Source: Actinomycetales bacterium
GTDB taxonomy: Bacteria > Actinomycetota > Actinomycetes > Actinomycetales > Microbacteriaceae
Reading direction: 5' to 3'
NCBI GenBank assembly: GCA_015655415.1
Contig: JAATFB010000105.1
Coordinates: forward strand, 34,107-98,106
Length of the DNA stretch: 64,000 bases
The notes beneath the pieces were generated by a model, which was given only the letters and a program-made list of their open reading frames with translations, was not told the DNA's origin and made no database searches. A program made the position numbers and the translations under genes. Each line of letters begins with the position of its first letter. The first letter of the stretch is position 1. Positions 32,907 to 42,256 of this stretch are shown one piece after another.

Positions 32907-33782
32907 ATGACTATCACCGCCGCCGCCGATGGCTCCGCATTGGGCAACCCCGGCCCCGCCGGATGGGCGTGGTACGTCGACGACGGCGCCTGGGCGGCGG
33001 GCGGCTGGCCGCACGGAACCAACAACCAGGGCGAGCTGATGGCCGTGATAGATCTGCTCGAGTCCACCGCGGACGAACCCGACGACCTTCGGATCCTGTG
33101 CGACAGCCAGTACGTGATCAATGCTGTCACCAAGTGGATGCCGGGGTGGAAGCGCAAGGGCTGGCGAAAGGCGGACGGGTCTCCGGTGCAGAACCGCGAT
33201 CTGCTGGAGCGGCTCGACGCCGCCCTCGCGGGCCGCCAGTACGCGTTCGAATGGGTGCGCGGACACGCCGGACATGAGCTCAACGAGGCGGCCGACCTGC
33301 GCGCTCGCGCCGTGGCGACGGCCTTCCGGAACGGTTCCCCGATCGACGGCGGCCCCGGCTGGCGCCGTTCCTCCTCGGCGCACGCCGGCACGGCCGCGCA
33401 CCCCGAGCCGTCGAGCCCCACCCTGTTCGACGACCTCGCGGAGGAGGAGACGGACGAGGAGCTCGTGCTGCGACAGGAGCGATCCCTCCGCGGCCCGCGA
33501 GTGCTGGAGGACGTCGCCGAGCTGGGGCGGCTGCTGCACCCGGACCTCCTCGAGGTCGGCCGATCCGGACGGATCTGGGGCAAGGACGACCTCGCCCAGT
33601 CCCCCGTCGTCGGCGGGGCGACCGTCACCGAGGTCGTCTCCCTCGACCGCGTGTCGCCGGACGCCATTCTCCTGGTGTACGACACCGCGGATGCGGAAGG
33701 GGAGTCGGTGCGCAGCTCGCTGTGGGTGCGCGACGACGGCCGCTGGCGGCTCAGATTCCATCAGGCCACGCCGGCGGGCTGA
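32907..33782 (+). CDS. ribonuclease HI fused to a DUF4440/NTF2-like domain
   Basis: A 291-residue two-domain protein. Residues 1-140 are RNase HI, which cuts RNA in RNA-DNA hybrids: Asp in AAADGSALGNPGPAG, Glu in NNQGELMAV, Asp in LCDSQYVINAV and Asp in NEAADLRAR. After a Pro/Ser/acidic linker (about 145-185) comes a DUF4440-like domain (LGRLLHPDLLEVGRSGRIW ... SSLWVRDDGRWRLRFHQATPAG), a fold often used for small-molecule binding or nuclease immunity. The ATG at 32907 lacks a ribosome site and likely depends on coupling to the gene before it. Confidence 0.88.
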   Translation: MTITAAADGSALGNPGPAGWAWYVDDGAWAAGGWPHGTNNQGELMAVIDLLESTADEPDDLRILCDSQYVINAVTKWMPGWKRKGWRKADGSPVQNRDLLERLDAALAGRQYAFEWVRGHAGHELNEAADLRARAVATAFRNGSPIDGGPGWRRSSSAHAGTAAHPEPSSPTLFDDLAEEETDEELVLRQERSLRGPRVLEDVAELGRLLHPDLLEVGRSGRIWGKDDLAQSPVVGGATVTEVVSLDRVSPDAILLVYDTADAEGESVRSSLWVRDDGRWRLRFHQATPAG

Positions 33783-33806
33783 CGGAGCAAGGAGCTCGTT
33801 GCGTCT

Positions 33807-34838
33807 TCACCCGGCGGCGAGCCGGTCCAGCCCGCGGTTGATCGAGCGCGCCCACAATGGGCCCCGGTAGATGAACGCCGAGTAGCCCTGCACGAGAGTG
33901 GCCCCGGCGTCCAGCCGGTCCTTCACGTCCTGCGCCGTCTCCACTCCGCCGACCGAGATCAGGCACAGCTGGGGCGGAACGTGCGCGCGCAGCAGACGCA
34001 GCACCTGCAGCGAACGAGCGGCCAGCGGATGGCCCGAGAGTCCGCCCGCGCCGGCGGCCGCCACCGTGGCCGGATCGGTGACCAGCCCATCGCGCGAGAT
34101 CGTGGTGTTGGTGGCGACGATGCCTTCCAGTCCCAGTTCCACCACGAGGTCCGCCACGGCGAGGATGTCGTCGTCGGCGAGATCCGGCGCGATCTTCACG
34201 AGCAGCGGCGTCCCGTCCGCCTCGTCCCTCACCGCGGCCAGCAGAGGGCGCAGGGACTGCACCGTCTGGAGGTCCCGAAGCCTGGGCGTGTTCGGGGAGC
34301 TGACGTTGACCACGAGGTAGTCGGCGACCGGCGCGGCCTCGCGGGCCGACGCGCGATAGTCCTCGACGGCATCCGCGACGTCGACGACCCTCGACTTGCC
34401 GATGTTGATGCCGACGACCGGCCGCGCGGCGGCGTCTCGCACCGCAGCAACGCGCGCCGCCACGGAGGCGGCGCCGTCGTTGTTGAATCCCATCCGGTTC
34501 ACGATCGCCCGGTCCGGGACGAGGCGGAACAGGCGGGGTCGTGGATTCCCCGGCTGGGCGATGGCAGTGACCGTCCCCACCTCCACGTGGCCGAACCCCA
34601 GGGCACCCAGACCGAGGATCGCCGTGGCGTTCTTGTCGAAACCGGCCGCGACCCCGAACGGTGTCGGAAACCTCAGCCCGAGCGCACTGACCGACTGGTC
34701 GGTGCGAGGTCCCGCGAGGCGCGCCACCAGGCGCCGCAGGCGTAGGACGGGCAGCATCCGGATCGCGGCGAACGCCAGGTGGTGGGCGCGCTCCGGGTCG
34801 ATGTGCCGGAGAACGAGCGCGAACAGGATGCGATACAT
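33807..34838 (-). CDS. pyrD: dihydroorotate dehydrogenase (quinone), class 2
   Basis: A 343-residue membrane-associated FMN enzyme oxidising dihydroorotate to orotate in pyrimidine synthesis, with quinone as acceptor. The N-terminal helix region (MYRILFALVLRHIDPERAHHLAF) is the class 2 membrane-docking domain. FMN and substrate motifs: GVAAGFDKNA, NRMGFNNDG, NVSSPNTPRLRDLQ with the catalytic Ser, and ISVGGVETAQD. A -10 TAGGGT (minus strand) lies 9 bases before the ATG. It converges on the RNase HI gene with only 24 bases between. Confidence 0.95.
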   Translation of the reverse strand: MYRILFALVLRHIDPERAHHLAFAAIRMLPVLRLRRLVARLAGPRTDQSVSALGLRFPTPFGVAAGFDKNATAILGLGALGFGHVEVGTVTAIAQPGNPRPRLFRLVPDRAIVNRMGFNNDGAASVAARVAAVRDAAARPVVGINIGKSRVVDVADAVEDYRASAREAAPVADYLVVNVSSPNTPRLRDLQTVQSLRPLLAAVRDEADGTPLLVKIAPDLADDDILAVADLVVELGLEGIVATNTTISRDGLVTDPATVAAAGAGGLSGHPLAARSLQVLRLLRAHVPPQLCLISVGGVETAQDVKDRLDAGATLVQGYSAFIYRGPLWARSINRGLDRLAAG

Positions 34839-34847
34839 GCCTGTGCC

Positions 34848-34853
34848 ACCCTA
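34848..34853 (-). promoter_or_regulatory. -10 hexamer TAGGGT for pyrD
   Basis: Minus-strand TAGGGT ends 9 bases before the pyrD ATG, giving a leader of 0-3 bases. Confidence 0.45.
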
Positions 34854-34944
34854 TCGGCGACGGCGACGCGCGATGAGAGGGCTCGCCCCGCTCGCAGACC
34901 GATGTGCCCGCGACCCCGGCGGCACAAGGACGACGCCGGAGGGA

Positions 34945-35415
34945 TCAGTCGACCGGAGCGGGCTCGGCCCGGTGCTCCTCGCGCAGCGCGGCGATCGCGG
35001 CCTCGAAGTCGTCCAGCGACTCGAACGCCTGGTAGACGCTCGCGAACCGCAGGTAGGCGACCTCGTCGAGCTCCCGGAGCGGCGGGAGGACGGCGAGGCC
35101 GATCTCATTGGCGTCGATCTGCGACACCCCCGTCGCACGCACAGACTCCTCCACCCGCTGCGCCAGAAGCGCGAGGTCCGAGTCCGTGACGGGACGGCCC
35201 TGGCACGCCTTGCGGACGCCGGCCATGATCTTCTCACGGCTGAACGGTTCCGCCACCCCGCTTCGCTTGATCACGTTGAGGCTCGCCGTCTCGATCGTGG
35301 AGAACCGCCTGCCGCACTCCGGGCACTGCCTTCTGCGCCGAATGGACAGGCCGTCGTCCGACGTGCGCGAGTCGACGACGCGGGAGTCGGGATGACGGCA
35401 GAACGGACAGAACAT
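34945..35415 (-). CDS. nrdR: transcriptional repressor NrdR
   Basis: A 156-residue repressor of ribonucleotide reductase genes. N-terminal zinc ribbon [17 protein letters not shown] ... [16 protein letters not shown], then an ATP-cone ([19 protein letters not shown]) that senses ATP/dATP. Length and N-terminus are typical. GGAG lies 5 bases before the ATG. It follows hisD by 34 bases on the same strand, with a short palindrome between. No nrd genes are present in the window. Confidence 0.96.
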   Translation of the reverse strand: MFCPFCRHPDSRVVDSRTSDDGLSIRRRRQCPECGRRFSTIETASLNVIKRSGVAEPFSREKIMAGVRKACQGRPVTDSDLALLAQRVEESVRATGVSQIDANEIGLAVLPPLRELDEVAYLRFASVYQAFESLDDFEAAIAALREEHRAEPAPVD

Positions 35416-35434
35416 GCTGGCTCCAGGCTAGGTC

Positions 35435-35449
35435 GGTGTGCGACACACC
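35435..35449. promoter_or_regulatory. GGTGTG-CGA-CACACC palindrome between hisD and nrdR
   Basis: A perfect 6-bp inverted repeat with a 3-base centre, touching the hisD stop codon and 20 bases before the nrdR ATG. It could be an operator for nrdR or a weak terminator of hisD. It does not clearly match an NrdR box. Confidence 0.35.
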
Positions 35450-36778
35450 CTAGACGATCTCGCTCGCGACGACGCTCGTGGCGGCCCGGGCGGCAACGGC
35501 CTCCCCGTGGGCGGGCAGACGCTCGGCGTCGGCGAGCGCGATCGCGTCCGCGGCGACCGCGGACAGGCCGCCGGCGTCGTAGCTGATCACCTGCTGCGGA
35601 CGGAGGAAGGTGTACGCGCCGAGGCCGGACGAATGCCGGGCGGAGCCGCCGGTCGGAAGGACGTGATTGGATCCCGCGACGTAGTCGCCGAGGCTCACCG
35701 GCGAATGCGGTCCGAGGAAGACCGCGCCGGCGTTCGCTATCCGTCGCAGCGTGGCATCCGGATCGGCGGTGTGCAGTTCCAGGTGCTCCGGCGCGTACGC
35801 GTCGCTGAACCGCACGGCGGCCTCCTCGTCATCGACGATGACGATCGCCGACTGCGGCCCCGCGAGGGCTGTGGACGCCCGCACGCTGTTCGCCGTGACC
35901 CGCAGCAGCTCGTGCAGCCGGTCCGCCACCGCCACGGCCAGCTCGGGCGAATCCGTGACCAGCACCGAGGCGGCCGCCTCGTCGTGCTCCGCCTGGCTGA
36001 GCAGATCGGCGGCGACCAGTCGCGGATCGGCGGCGGCATCCGCGATCACGAGGATCTCGGTCGTGCCCGCCTCCGCGTCGATCCCCACGCTGCCCCGCAC
36101 CAGCCGCTTCGCCGCGGCGACGTAGACGTTCCCCGGGCCCGTGATGATGTCGACGGGCTCGATCGGGACGTCGTCGACCCCGTGGGCCAGGGCGCCGATC
36201 GCACCGGCGCCGCCCATCGCATACACCTCCTCGACCCCCACGATGCCCGCGGCGCCGAGGATGAGCGGATGCACCGATCCGCCGAAGTCCCGTTGCGGGG
36301 GGCTGGCCAGCGCGACCGACCCGACCCCGGCCACCTGCGCTGGCACGGCGTTCATGACCACGCTCGAGGGATAGACGGCCTTGCCGCCCGGCACGTAGAG
36401 GCCGGCCCGGGCGACCGGCTGCCAGCGCTGGTGCACGACGGCGCCCTCGCCCAGCGACACGGACGCCGGCGCCGGCACCTGTGCGGCGCTGACGGCACGC
36501 ACCCGCTCGACCGAACGCTCCAGCGCGGTGCGCACCTCGGCAGACAACGCCGCGACCGCCGCCGCGATCGCGGACTGCGGCACGCGCAGCGAGACCGGGC
36601 GCACCCCGTCGAACCGCTGCGCCTGATCGAGCAGCGCCGCAGAGCCCCGCTCACGCACGTCGGCGATCAAGCTCGCGGCCGCGCCCGAAGCGGCCGCCAC
36701 GTCCAGCACCGGTCTCGGCACGGCGCGACGCAGCGCGGCGGCGTCGAGGGTGGCCCCTCTGAGGTCGATCGTCTGCAC
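35450..36778 (-). CDS. hisD: histidinol dehydrogenase
   Basis: A 442-residue zinc enzyme performing the last two oxidations of histidine synthesis. Family motifs: SGPSE-type region as ITGPGNVYVAAAKRLV, DAEAGTTEILVIAD, LLSQAEHDEAAASVLVT with metal/catalytic residues, and SLGDYVAGSNHVLPTGGSARHSSGL. The GTG at 36778 has no ribosome site; minus-strand TAGACT ends 6 bases before it, indicating a leaderless transcript. No other his genes are nearby. Confidence 0.96.
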   Translation of the reverse strand: MQTIDLRGATLDAAALRRAVPRPVLDVAAASGAAASLIADVRERGSAALLDQAQRFDGVRPVSLRVPQSAIAAAVAALSAEVRTALERSVERVRAVSAAQVPAPASVSLGEGAVVHQRWQPVARAGLYVPGGKAVYPSSVVMNAVPAQVAGVGSVALASPPQRDFGGSVHPLILGAAGIVGVEEVYAMGGAGAIGALAHGVDDVPIEPVDIITGPGNVYVAAAKRLVRGSVGIDAEAGTTEILVIADAAADPRLVAADLLSQAEHDEAAASVLVTDSPELAVAVADRLHELLRVTANSVRASTALAGPQSAIVIVDDEEAAVRFSDAYAPEHLELHTADPDATLRRIANAGAVFLGPHSPVSLGDYVAGSNHVLPTGGSARHSSGLGAYTFLRPQQVISYDAGGLSAVAADAIALADAERLPAHGEAVAARAATSVVASEIV

Positions 36779-36784
36779 CGGACC

Positions 36785-36790
36785 AGTCTA
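36785..36790 (-). promoter_or_regulatory. -10 hexamer TAGACT for leaderless hisD
   Basis: Minus-strand TAGACT is followed by 6 bases and the hisD GTG, the same geometry as pknL and helY. Confidence 0.55.
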
Positions 36791-36860
36791 GAAGAGGCCT
36801 GCGACGCCTCATCCACGTCGCCGGGCGCGCAGCCGTGGGGCCGCCGGTCCGGGCGCAGGC

Positions 36861-39800
36861 TCAGACCAGGCAGGCGGGGCCGAGCAGGCCCTTGAGCTCG
36901 CCATAGAGATCGGCCGAGACCGAGACTCGGTGCGGCAGCTCGAAGACCCTCGCCGTCGTGCCCTTCACCAGCCGCAGGCGCACCTCGCCGTCTCCGACAT
37001 GCCGCGTCAGCATGTCCCCGAGCGAGCGCACCACATCGGTCGTCGCCCTCTGGTCGGGCATCGTGATGACCAGAGGGCCGGAGGGCCCGGCCGTCGCCGA
37101 CCCCAGGTCAGGCGTCGAGAGGCTGTACGCGTGCAGGTTCATGCCGTCGTCGCGCAGGCTGACGCGGCCGCGCACGACGACGATGGAGTCGGCGGCAAGC
37201 GCAGCCCCGAACTCCTGGTACGCCTTTCCCATGAACATCACGGTGATCTCGCCGCCGAAGTCCTCGACGGTGATCATGCCGTACTGGTTGCCGGAGGCCT
37301 TCGCGACCCGATGCTGCACGCTGGTCACCAGGCCGGCGATGGTCACGGTGTCGCCGTCCTGCGTGGACTCCGACCCGGTGAGGTCGGCGATGGAGGTGCT
37401 CGCCTGCTTCGCCAGCTCCAGCTCCAGGCCGGCCAGCGGATGATCGGAGACGTACAACCCGAGCATCTCGCGCTCGAACGCCAGCTTCTGGCGCTTGTCC
37501 CACTCGGGTCGTCGCGGCACCGCGGAGACCGGACCGGTGTCGGCCTCCTCCGCCAGCAGCATGTCGAAGTCGAATCCGGCCTGCCCCGTCGCCTCCACGC
37601 GCTTGTCGTTGACGACCGACTCCACCGCGGCCTCGTGGACCTCCACCAGCGCACGGCGCGAGTCGCCGAACGAGTCGAAGGCCCCCGCCTTGATCAGGGA
37701 CTCGACGGTGCGCTTGTTGGCGACGTGCAACGGCACCTTCTTGAGGAAGTCGTGGAAGGACTCGTATCGCCCCTTCTCCTCCCGGGCCTTGCGGATGCCG
37801 TCCACCACGTTCGCGCCGACGTTGCGCACGGCGCCCAGTCCGAAACGCACGTCGTTGCCGACCGCCGCGAAGAATCCGATCGACTCGTTCACGTCAGGCG
37901 GGAGGACCTGGATGCCCATGCGACGGCACTCGTTGAGATACACGGCCATCTTGTCCTTGGAGTCGCCGACGCTGGTGAGCAGCGCGGCCATGTACTCGGC
38001 CGGATAGTGCGCCTTCAGGTATGCGGTCCAATACGAGACCACGCCGTACGCGGCGGAGTGCGCCTTGTTGAACGCGTAGTCGGAGAACGGCAGGAGGATC
38101 GCCCACAGGGTGTCGATGGCCTCCTTCGAATACCCGCGTTCTCGCATGCCTGCGACGAAGCCCTCATGCTGCTTGTCGAGCTCGGACTTCTTCTTCTTTC
38201 CCATCGCGCGTCGCAGGATGTCCGCCTGCCCGAGCGAGAAGCCCGCCACGCGCTGCGCGATCGCCATCACCTGCTCCTGGTAGATGATGAGGCCGTATGT
38301 CGTGTCCAGGATGTCGGCCAGGGGGTCGGCCAACTCCGGATGGATCGGCGTGATCGCCTGCAGCCCGTTCTTGCGCAGCGCGTAGTTGATGTGGGAGTTC
38401 GCGCCCATCGGGCCGGGCCGGTACAGCGCGATGAGCGCGGAGATGTCCTCGAAGTTGTCGGGCTTCATCTGCCGGAGCAGGGCTCGCATGGGTCCGCCGT
38501 CGAGCTGGAACACGCCCAGCGTGTCTCCGCGCGCCAGTAGGTCGTATGCCGCACGGTCGTCGAGGGGAAGCGTCTCGAGGTCGAGGTCGAACCCCTGGTT
38601 CGCCCTGATGTTGTCCAGCGCGTCGCTGATGATCGTGAGGTTGCGCAGCCCCAAGAAGTCCATCTTGATGAGACCGAGGGACTCCGCGGCCGGATAGTCG
38701 AACTGGGTGACTATCTGACCGTCCTGCTCCCGCTTCATGATCGGGATGACGTCGATGATCGGGTCGGAGGACATGATCACGCCGGCCGCGTGCACGCCCC
38801 ATTGCCGCTTCAGGCCCTCCAGTCCCAGCGCCGTGTCGAAGACGGTCTTCGCGTCTGGATCGCTCTCGACGACGGAGCGGATCTCGACGGCCTCCTTGTA
38901 GCGGGGGCTGTTGCGGTCGAAGATGTCGTGCAGTGGGATGTCCTTGCCCATCACCGCCGGCGGCATCGCCTTGGTGAGCTTCTCCCCCATCGAGAACGGG
39001 AACCCCAGCACGCGGCCGGCGTCCTTGAGCGCCTGCTTGGCCTTGATGGTGCCGTACGTGACGATCTGCGCGACGCGCTCCTCGCCGTACTTGTCGGTGA
39101 CGTACCTGACGGCCTCGAGTCGCCGGCGGTCGTCGAAGTCGACGTCGAAGTCGGGCATGGAGACCCGGTCGGGATTGAGGAACCGTTCGAAGATCAGACC
39201 GTGCTCGATCGGATCGAGGTCGGTGATCCGCATCGCGTAGGCGGCCATCGAGCCGGCCCCCGATCCGCGGCCGGGCCCCACGCGGATGCCGTTGTTCTTC
39301 GACCAGTTGATGAAGTCCGCGACCACGAGGAAGTAGCCGGGGAAGCCCATCTGGGTGATGATGTCGATCTCGTAGTCCGCCCGTGCCCGCACCTCGTCGG
39401 GGATTCCGCCCGGATAGCGCTGCTCGAGACCCCGGTTCACCTCCTTGACGAACCAGCTCGCCTCGGTCTCCCCCTCCGGCACCGGGAACTTGGGCATGTA
39501 CTTGCCGTTGCTGAGCTCGAAGTCGACGTGGCAGCGCTCGGCGATCTCGAGCGTCACATCGCACGCGTCCGGGAGCTCGCGGAACAGGTCCCGCATCTGC
39601 TGCGGCGACTTGAGATAGAACTCGTCGGCGTCGAGCTTGAACCGGTTGGGATCGCTGAGGGTCGAGCCCGACTGCACGCACAGCAACGCCGCGTGCGCCT
39701 TCGCGTCCTCGGCATGGGTGTAGTGCAGGTCGTTGGTCGCCACGGTGCGCAGTCCGAGCTCCTTCGCCAGCCGAAGCAGGTCGTGCCGCACCCGGGTCTC

Positions 39801-40388
39801 GATGCCGAGGCCGTGCTGCATGAGCTCGACGAAGTAGTTGTCCTTGCCGAAGATGTCGCGATAGTCGGCCGCCGCCTTGATCGCCTCGTCCCACTGGCCC
39901 AGCCGCAGCCGGGTCTGCACCTCCCCGCTCGGGCATCCCGTCGTGGCGATGATGCCCTTCGAGTACCGCTCCAGGAGCTCGCGGTCCATGCGGGGCTTGA
40001 AGTAGTAGCCCTCGATCGACGCGAAGCTCGACGCACGGAAGAGGTTGTGCATGCCCTCGGTCGTCTCCGCCAGCAGGGTCATGTGCGTGTACGCCCCGCC
40101 GCCGGAGACGTCGTCCTCGCCGCCGTTGCCCCAGCGCACCCGCGTGCGCTCGCTGCGGTGCGTTCCCGGGGTCACGTACGCTTCCGTGCCGATGATGGGA
40201 TTCACGCCGGCGGCGTTCGCCGCCTTCCAGAACTCGAACGCCGCGAACATGTTGCCGTGGTCGGTGACGGCGATGGCCGGCATGCCGTGGGACGCTGCGG
40301 CCTCCACCAGGGGGCCGATCTTCGCCGCGCCGTCCAGCATCGAGTACTCGCTGTGCACATGGAGGTGGACGAAGGAATCGCTCGACAC
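36861..40388 (-). CDS. dnaE: DNA polymerase III alpha subunit
   Basis: A 1175-residue replicative polymerase. Domains in order: PHP domain (FVHLHVHSEYSMLDG at the N-terminus), palm with catalytic Asp residues in PDFDVDFDDRRR near residue 410, thumb/fingers (GVHAAGVIMSSDPI, LGLRNLTIISDAL), tandem helix-hairpin-helix, an OB fold (DGDTVTIAGLVTSVQHRV) and a small C-terminal domain. This is the DnaE1 type. The GTG at 40388 follows GGGAGG by about 10 bases. rluD lies 125 bases upstream on the same strand. Confidence 0.97.
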   Translation of the reverse strand: MSSDSFVHLHVHSEYSMLDGAAKIGPLVEAAASHGMPAIAVTDHGNMFAAFEFWKAANAAGVNPIIGTEAYVTPGTHRSERTRVRWGNGGEDDVSGGGAYTHMTLLAETTEGMHNLFRASSFASIEGYYFKPRMDRELLERYSKGIIATTGCPSGEVQTRLRLGQWDEAIKAAADYRDIFGKDNYFVELMQHGLGIETRVRHDLLRLAKELGLRTVATNDLHYTHAEDAKAHAALLCVQSGSTLSDPNRFKLDADEFYLKSPQQMRDLFRELPDACDVTLEIAERCHVDFELSNGKYMPKFPVPEGETEASWFVKEVNRGLEQRYPGGIPDEVRARADYEIDIITQMGFPGYFLVVADFINWSKNNGIRVGPGRGSGAGSMAAYAMRITDLDPIEHGLIFERFLNPDRVSMPDFDVDFDDRRRLEAVRYVTDKYGEERVAQIVTYGTIKAKQALKDAGRVLGFPFSMGEKLTKAMPPAVMGKDIPLHDIFDRNSPRYKEAVEIRSVVESDPDAKTVFDTALGLEGLKRQWGVHAAGVIMSSDPIIDVIPIMKREQDGQIVTQFDYPAAESLGLIKMDFLGLRNLTIISDALDNIRANQGFDLDLETLPLDDRAAYDLLARGDTLGVFQLDGGPMRALLRQMKPDNFEDISALIALYRPGPMGANSHINYALRKNGLQAITPIHPELADPLADILDTTYGLIIYQEQVMAIAQRVAGFSLGQADILRRAMGKKKKSELDKQHEGFVAGMRERGYSKEAIDTLWAILLPFSDYAFNKAHSAAYGVVSYWTAYLKAHYPAEYMAALLTSVGDSKDKMAVYLNECRRMGIQVLPPDVNESIGFFAAVGNDVRFGLGAVRNVGANVVDGIRKAREEKGRYESFHDFLKKVPLHVANKRTVESLIKAGAFDSFGDSRRALVEVHEAAVESVVNDKRVEATGQAGFDFDMLLAEEADTGPVSAVPRRPEWDKRQKLAFEREMLGLYVSDHPLAGLELELAKQASTSIADLTGSESTQDGDTVTIAGLVTSVQHRVAKASGNQYGMITVEDFGGEITVMFMGKAYQEFGAALAADSIVVVRGRVSLRDDGMNLHAYSLSTPDLGSATAGPSGPLVITMPDQRATTDVVRSLGDMLTRHVGDGEVRLRLVKGTTARVFELPHRVSVSADLYGELKGLLGPACLV

Positions 40389-40448
40389 GTGTACCGGACC
40401 TCCCGCGGCTCTGTGTCCACCAGCCTAATTCGACGACCGGAGTCTCAC

Positions 40449-40464
40449 CTCGCCGCGCGGCGAG
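40449..40464. terminator. 16-base perfect palindrome after rluD
   Basis: CTCGCCGCGCGGCGAG reads the same on both strands and can form a tight GC hairpin. It lies 50 bases beyond the rluD stop, before dnaE on the same strand, and may partly separate the two transcripts. Confidence 0.4.
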
Positions 40465-40513
40465 TGTCGAGGCGCGGCGGGCGCGCTCGCGGGCGACGCT
40501 GTCGAGCCGGACC

Positions 40514-41437
40514 TCAGGCGTCGCGCAGCACGTCGAGCGCGTGCCGCAGGTCGTCCGGGTACTCGGAGAAAAAGCTCACCCACTCGCCGGTTCCCGGATG
40601 CTGGAACCCGAGCCTGCGCGCGTGCAGCCACTGCCGCGTCAGGCCGAGCCGTGAGGAGAGGGTGGGGTCGGCTCCGTACATGGCGTCGCCGACGCACGGA
40701 TGACGTTGCGCCGCCATGTGCACGCGGATCTGGTGTGTGCGGCCCGTCTCCAGGTGGATCTCCAGCAGGCTGGCAGCGGGAAACGCCTCGATGGTCTCGT
40801 ACCGCGTGACGGACGGTTTGCCCGAGGCCGTGACGGCGAACTTCCAGTCGGCGCGCGGATGCCGCCCGATCGGGGCGTCGATCGTCCCGGCCAGCGGGTC
40901 CGGATGCCCCTGAACGACAGCGTGGTAGACCTTCTCCACCGTGCGGTCGTGGAAGGCGCGCTTCAGCGCAGAGTAGGCGCGTTCGCTCTTGGCGACGACC
41001 ATGAGCCCGCTGGTGCCCGCGTCGAGGCGATGCACGATGCCGGCGCGCTCCGGCGCCCCGGACGTCGAGATGCGATAGCCGGCCGCGGCCAGCGCACCGA
41101 GCACCGTCGGACCGGTCCATCCGAGCGACGGGTGCGCGGCGACTCCGGCGGGCTTGTCCACCACCACGATGTCATCGTCGTCGTACGCGATGCCGAGGTC
41201 CGCGACCGGGACGGGCACCACCTCCACGATGGAGCGCGGCTCCCAGCTGACCTCCAGCCATGCCCCCGCGCTCAACCGGTCGGACTTGTCGAGCACCCTG
41301 CCGTCGACCCTCACCCCGCCCGCGGCCGCCACCTCGGCGGCGAAGCTGCGCGAGAAGCCGAGCAGCTTGGCCACGCCCGCATCCACCCGGGAGCCGTCGA
41401 GCCCATCGGGCACCGGAAGACTCCTGTGCTCCGTCAC
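40514..41437 (-). CDS. rluD: 23S rRNA pseudouridine synthase (RluD-like)
   Basis: A 307-residue enzyme with an N-terminal S4 RNA-binding domain ([21 protein letters not shown]) and the RluA-family catalytic domain with the Asp in [29 protein letters not shown] is also typical. It isomerises uridines in the helix 69 loop of 23S rRNA. I start at the GTG at 41437, giving the family N-terminus [10 protein letters not shown]; a GTG at 41413 has a better AGGAG and is the alternative. It follows lspA by 78 bases, as in many actinobacteria. Confidence 0.94.
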   Translation of the reverse strand: MTEHRSLPVPDGLDGSRVDAGVAKLLGFSRSFAAEVAAAGGVRVDGRVLDKSDRLSAGAWLEVSWEPRSIVEVVPVPVADLGIAYDDDDIVVVDKPAGVAAHPSLGWTGPTVLGALAAAGYRISTSGAPERAGIVHRLDAGTSGLMVVAKSERAYSALKRAFHDRTVEKVYHAVVQGHPDPLAGTIDAPIGRHPRADWKFAVTASGKPSVTRYETIEAFPAASLLEIHLETGRTHQIRVHMAAQRHPCVGDAMYGADPTLSSRLGLTRQWLHARRLGFQHPGTGEWVSFFSEYPDDLRHALDVLRDA

Positions 41438-41515
41438 CGGACCGACACCGCCTTCGCGCGGATCGCATCGGCCTCGCGCCGACGGCACGCCGGCCGACTC
41501 GTCGTCGGTGTCACC

Positions 41516-42256
41516 TCAGGCGCGTCCGTCGACCGGATGCCTCGCCTCGCCGAGCCCCGCCACCCGGGACTCGGCACGACTCCCGGCGTCGTCGGCGCCG
41601 CCGCACGGTGCGTCGACGGGCTCGGCCGACGCGCCGGACGCCGGTGCGGTGTCGGCGGCTTTCTCCGACGAGGGACGATCGGCAGGTTCGGCGTCGGCCG
41701 CAGGGACGGCGTCCCCGGCCGCGTCACGGCCGCCGGCCGGGACTGCCTTCACACGTCGTCCGTCGAGGCCCACGCCCATGACGGTGAGGACCAGGAAGAG
41801 CACCATCGCTGAGACGATCGCCGTGTCGGCGAGGTTGAAGATCGCGGGCAGGAGCGGGATGCGCAGGAAGTCGACGACCTCGCCGACGCCGAACCCCGGC
41901 GGCCGGAACAGCCGGTCGGCCAGGTTTCCGAGCAGCCCGCCCAGGACCAGCCCGAGAACGAGGGCCCAGACGGTGGAGCGGATGCGTCGGGCGTACCAGA
42001 TGACGAACACCAGCACCGCCACCGCGATGATCGAGAAGATCCAGGTCGACCCGGTTCCGATCGAGAACGCCGCGCCCGGATTGCGGTCGTACTCGAAGAT
42101 CAGCAGGTCGCCCACGACCCTCTGCGGCTCGCGATACGGGAGGTTGCCCACGACCCACCACTTGGCGAGCTGGTCGACGGCGAGCACGACGAGAGCGACC
42201 ACGACCAGCACGACGAGCGCGCGGGCGCTGACCTTCCGCGCGCCTCTAGCCTCCAA
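41516..42256 (-). CDS. lspA: prolipoprotein signal peptidase with long C-terminal tail
   Basis: A 246-residue protein. Residues 1-165 are type II signal peptidase with four helices and the two catalytic Asp regions (GNLADRLF and FNLADTAIV). Residues 170-246 are a low-complexity Ala/Asp/Glu/Pro tail with no counterpart in short LspA proteins. The best start is a TTG at 42256 overlapping the last codons of divIVA; no ATG or GTG is available before the first helix. It cuts lipoproteins such as CtaC and the FKBP-like protein. Confidence 0.92.
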   Translation of the reverse strand: MEARGARKVSARALVVLVVVALVVLAVDQLAKWWVVGNLPYREPQRVVGDLLIFEYDRNPGAAFSIGTGSTWIFSIIAVAVLVFVIWYARRIRSTVWALVLGLVLGGLLGNLADRLFRPPGFGVGEVVDFLRIPLLPAIFNLADTAIVSAMVLFLVLTVMGVGLDGRRVKAVPAGGRDAAGDAVPAADAEPADRPSSEKAADTAPASGASAEPVDAPCGGADDAGSRAESRVAGLGEARHPVDGRA

